DNA from: Tenacibaculum ovolyticum DSM 18103
GTDB taxonomy: Bacteria > Bacteroidota > Bacteroidia > Flavobacteriales > Flavobacteriaceae
Length of the DNA stretch: 64,000 nucleotides
Assembly (NCBI RefSeq): GCF_000430545.1
Contig: NZ_AUMF01000010.1
Span: 1 to 64,000, forward strand
Reading direction: 5' to 3'
Shown: in pieces, positions 61,461 to 64,000 of the stretch
Layout: each line of letters starts with the position of its first letter
How positions within the stretch are numbered: the stretch's first letter is position 1
The notes under the pieces: generated by a model
Told to the model about the DNA's origin: nothing
The model's input: only the letters and a program-made list of their open reading frames with translations
Databases searched by the model: none
Made by a program: the position numbers and the translations under genes

Positions 61461-61490
61461 ACTCGACATTTTGTCGAGTTTTTTTATGGA
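61461..61490 (+). terminator. Terminator after the START-like gene
   Basis: AAACTCGACA pairs with TGTCGAGTTT around TTT, then a T run. Confidence 0.85.
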
Positions 61491-61535
61491 TTCTTATTAG
61501 CGAAACAGTAAATTTGCAGTCAAATTTTTTGAAGA

Positions 61536-62366
61536 ATGATAAATTTTAACGGAAAAATAATTTCAGAGAAAGAACTGCAATTATCTAATGAAAATAGGGC
61601 TTTTAAATATGGTGACGCTATTTTTGAAACGATAAGGGTGTTTAATAGTAAGGTTGTTTTTATTGAAGATCATTATTTTAGATTAATGGCTTCAATGCGA
61701 ATGTTACGTATGAAAATTCCAATGAAATTTACGCTTGAATTTTTACAAGAGGAAATTTTAAAAATAGTAAGAGAACTTCCTAAATCTCAAAATTATAGAG
61801 TTCGATTAACTGTTTATAGAAAAGATGGTGGGCTTTATAAACCAACAACAAATGAAATTGATTATTTAATTGAAGCAAATGAGTTTAGTGAAGTTGAAAA
61901 AAAGAGCTATACGATAGATTTATTTAAAGACTTTTATAATTATTCTGGATTGCTATCTACAATAAAAACCACAAATAGAATGATAAACACCTTGTCTGCT
62001 GTTTTTGCTGATGAGAATGATTTAGATAATTGTGTATTACTTAACGAACGTAAAGGTGTTGTTGAGGCAACAAACGGAAATATTTTTGTTGTAAAAGGTA
62101 CTGTTGTAAAAACGCCAGCTTTAACTGAGGGTTGTATAAAAGGAATTATTAGAAAAAAGGTTATTGAAATTTTAGAGAAAAACCCTAATTATTCTATTGA
62201 AGAAACAGCTATTTCACCATTTGAACTACAAAAAGCAGATGAGGTTTTTATAACAAATGCAATTGTAGGTATTCAATCTGTATCAAATTATCGAAAAAAA
62301 GTATTTACATCAGAAGTTACTAATAAAATAAAAAGTAGTCTTAAATTAGTAATGATAACAGGTTAA
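61536..62366 (+). CDS. Class IV aminotransferase (PLP fold type IV)
   Basis: The 276-residue enzyme has NENRAFKYGDAIFETIRVF, RVRLTVYRKDGGLY, the PLP Lys in STIKTTNRM, and VLLNERKGVVEATNGNIFVV. The family includes branched-chain aminotransferase and aminodeoxychorismate lyase. The short length and ATNGNIF motif fit the IlvE/PabC group; the substrate is not decided. Ends 4 bases inside the convergent YqgE gene. Confidence 0.88.
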   Translation: MINFNGKIISEKELQLSNENRAFKYGDAIFETIRVFNSKVVFIEDHYFRLMASMRMLRMKIPMKFTLEFLQEEILKIVRELPKSQNYRVRLTVYRKDGGLYKPTTNEIDYLIEANEFSEVEKKSYTIDLFKDFYNYSGLLSTIKTTNRMINTLSAVFADENDLDNCVLLNERKGVVEATNGNIFVVKGTVVKTPALTEGCIKGIIRKKVIEILEKNPNYSIEETAISPFELQKADEVFITNAIVGIQSVSNYRKKVFTSEVTNKIKSSLKLVMITG

Positions 62367-62920
62367 TTCATTTGAATATCACTAGGGGCATTGGCCCAAA
62401 TCTTATATTCACCACCCTTTTGAAGTAATTTGTTTTTCCAAAAACTCTCATTTTTGGTGTTTAAGATATTCTCGTAATCATTTTCAGAAATAAACCAAGA
62501 ATCTGTGTTTAATTCATCTTCTAATTGTGTTGTTTCCCAGCCAGAATACCCTAAGAAAAACCGAATATCGGTAGGTTTTAATTGCCCTTCAGTTAAAAGG
62601 TCTTTTAAAAGTTCAAAATTTCCTCCCCAATAAATACCATTAGCAACTTCAATGCTATTAGGAATTAATAGTGGTACTTTGTGTATAAAATATAAGTTGT
62701 CTTGTTCTACAGGACCTCCTTGGTATACAGTAAAATCACAATCAATCTCAGGAACTAAATCATTTAAAACATGATTAGAAGGTCTATTTAAAATAAAACC
62801 AACCGCATTTCTAGAGGTGTGTTCTGTTAATAGAATAATGGTTCGTTTAAAACAGCTATCGTTTAAAATAGCTGGCTTTGCAATTAATAACCTGCCTTTT
62901 TCGGGGGTAAGTGCAATCAT
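62363..62920 (-). CDS. YqgE/AlgH family protein
   Basis: The 185-residue protein has the family marks GRLLIAKPAILNDSCFKRTI, VGFILNRPSNH, VYQGGPVEQDNLYFIH, and FFLGYSGWETTQLEDEL. Function is not settled in any organism. Overlaps the aminotransferase stop by 4 bases. Confidence 0.92.
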   Translation of the reverse strand: MIALTPEKGRLLIAKPAILNDSCFKRTIILLTEHTSRNAVGFILNRPSNHVLNDLVPEIDCDFTVYQGGPVEQDNLYFIHKVPLLIPNSIEVANGIYWGGNFELLKDLLTEGQLKPTDIRFFLGYSGWETTQLEDELNTDSWFISENDYENILNTKNESFWKNKLLQKGGEYKIWANAPSDIQMN

Positions 62921-63011
62921 GTTTTTTAGTATTTATATTACTAAAATAGGCAAAATATTAGTAAAAATTTAACATAATTGTTAAAAATTTTATTAAAGGG
63001 AGTTAAAAATG

Positions 63012-63761
63012 TTATATTTTTTCTAAAGTATTGATTACTTCATTTCTTTTTCTAACGGATACCGGAATTGTTTTTTTATTTTTTAAAACTAAATAACCTC
63101 CATCAGATTTAATAAACTCTTTGATATACTGTATATTAACTAGGTGGCTTTGATGAACCCTTAAAAAATCAAACTCTTTTAATATGTCTGCAAAATATTT
63201 AAGCGTCTTACCTACTAATATTTTTTGATCATTGATTAAATAAAATTCAGTATAGTTATTATCAGACTTACAACGAATAATATCGTCTAAATTTACAATG
63301 ATTATCTTATCAGAAGTGTTTAATGAAATTTTTTGAGGGCGTTGATTCGGTTTTTTTATAGATTCTTGTAAAACATTTAATTGTTCTTTGTTTGGGGTTA
63401 TTTGCTCTTTAACTTTATTAATAGCATTTGCTAAATCTTCATTAGAATAAGGCTTTAAAACATAATCTATTGCGGCAAATTTAAAAGCTTTAATAGCAAA
63501 CTCATCACTTGCAGTAATAAAAACAACTTTTGATGATAGGTTAGGGTGTATTTCAAGAACATCAAATCCAGTGCCATCACCAAGCATAATATCTAAAAAT
63601 AAAACATCAGGTTGTTTTTTTCTTAATAAAATTGAAGCTTCAACAACGCTTTTTGCTGTGCCAATAATCTCAATTTCTTTATGATGGTTTAAAATGTCGT
63701 TTTGTAGCATTTCTAAAGCAGCTGATTGATCTTCAACTAAAATGGCTGTAAGTTTATTCAT
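63012..63761 (-). CDS. LytTR-family response regulator
   Basis: The 249-residue protein, started at MNKLTAILVEDQSAALEML (63761; three residues shorter than the open frame), has a receiver with the phospho-acceptor in DVLFLDIMLGDGTGFD and AIDYVLKPYS, then a LytTR DNA-binding domain (NLDDIIRCKSDNNYTEFYL; KYFADILKEFDFLRVHQSHLV; IPVSVRKR). LytTR proteins bind direct repeats about two helical turns apart, like the class A elements, but a link is only inference. Its start overlaps the upstream metallophosphoesterase gene. Confidence 0.92.
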   Translation of the reverse strand: MNKLTAILVEDQSAALEMLQNDILNHHKEIEIIGTAKSVVEASILLRKKQPDVLFLDIMLGDGTGFDVLEIHPNLSSKVVFITASDEFAIKAFKFAAIDYVLKPYSNEDLANAINKVKEQITPNKEQLNVLQESIKKPNQRPQKISLNTSDKIIIVNLDDIIRCKSDNNYTEFYLINDQKILVGKTLKYFADILKEFDFLRVHQSHLVNIQYIKEFIKSDGGYLVLKNKKTIPVSVRKRNEVINTLEKI

Positions 63762-64000
63762 GCGTTGCATTGGTTAATTTGAACAATGTTATTTCGGGTC
63801 TTACATTAAATCGAACTTGCCATAAATGACCTAAAGCTCTGTTTATATATAAAGTTCTCCCATCATCTAAATCTATTTTACCAGCACTATAATTTTTATT
63901 TTTAACTGGTAGTATGGGTGCTGGCAAAAAAGGCGGCTTTACTTGCCCTCCATGAGTGTGTCCAGATAAAATCCAACCTTTGTAATTATTCCAAACATCT
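63754..64000 (-). CDS. Calcineurin-like metallophosphoesterase, C-terminal part (runs off the window)
   Basis: The visible 81 residues include GWILSGHTHGGQVKPPFL, the C-terminal metal-binding GHTHGG motif of calcineurin-like phosphoesterases, followed by YINRALGHLWQVRFNVRPEI, typical of the YkuE/membrane-associated subgroup. The stop codon overlaps the start of the LytTR regulator gene by 8 bases, so the two are cotranscribed. Confidence 0.88.
   Translation of the reverse strand, partial: DVWNNYKGWILSGHTHGGQVKPPFLPAPILPVKNKNYSAGKIDLDDGRTLYINRALGHLWQVRFNVRPEITLFKLTNATHE

Overview
The window is AT-rich DNA from a member of the Flavobacteriaceae (Bacteroidota), most like Tenacibaculum or Polaribacter. 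Signs of this are promoters of the form TTG-N19/20-TAnnTTTG, lack of Shine-Dalgarno sites, flavobacterial gene neighbourhoods (START-like protein, class IV aminotransferase and YqgE; BshB1; KdsC next to a DUF2520 protein), LytTR and NarL response regulators, and double-glycine-leader peptides. The genus is an inference.

Layout. 1-188: end of an IS3-type element inserted beside a terminator. 222-14176: housekeeping block with two tandem thioredoxin-like lipoproteins, clpC, gyrA, a TPR protein, an NlpC/P60 hydrolase, a thiolase and a PgpH-type HD phosphodiesterase. 14277-14553: tRNA-Ser, tRNA-Pro and tRNA-Arg. 14590-15222: a cas1 gene cut short next to tRNA-Arg, with no cas9, cas2 or CRISPR array. 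15570-19932: a large DUF3857/transglutaminase-like protein and a small membrane protein. 20043-23020: a duplicated repressor cassette, one copy with a decayed divergent gene, followed by a field of degenerate repeats. 23220-37445: a glycan or lipid biosynthesis cluster with glycosyltransferases, three B12-binding radical SAM enzymes, one SPASM radical SAM enzyme, three methyltransferases, an ABC exporter and an initiating sugar transferase. 37756-41829: DUF2147, kdsC, DUF2520, a MATE transporter and bshB1. 41932-48171: an island integrated in tRNA-His, bounded by 30-bp direct repeats with one mismatch, carrying an integrase, a secreted nuclease-like lipoprotein and a signalling module. 48230-50656: lipid A-type acyltransferase, rhomboid protease, two tRNA-Gly genes and a GNAT enzyme. 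50657-57446: 6.8 kb with almost no ordinary genes. 57447-58991: a second copy of the signalling module. 59192-64000: a repeat-rich surface protein, tRNA-Met and housekeeping genes.

The most unusual part is 50657-57446. It holds about 18 terminator-like hairpins, two Cys-rich double-glycine-leader peptides, a pair of related ~50-residue proteins, and roughly ten apparent 60-95-nt transcripts with no ORF, all read on the minus strand. Six units share a 34-bp upstream element with two half-sites 22 bp apart, placed exactly 28 bp from the -7 box in all six. Five others share a different element, also at a constant distance. Two RNAs share a 5' hairpin with a GACG loop and a covarying stem. I read this as a clustered regulon of small RNAs and secreted peptides under at least two activators. 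I do not recognise it as a described system.

The second candidate for novelty is a duplicated three-gene module: NarL response regulator, tiny acidic lipoprotein and multi-pass membrane protein. One copy is in the tRNA-His island and the other adjoins the small-RNA array.
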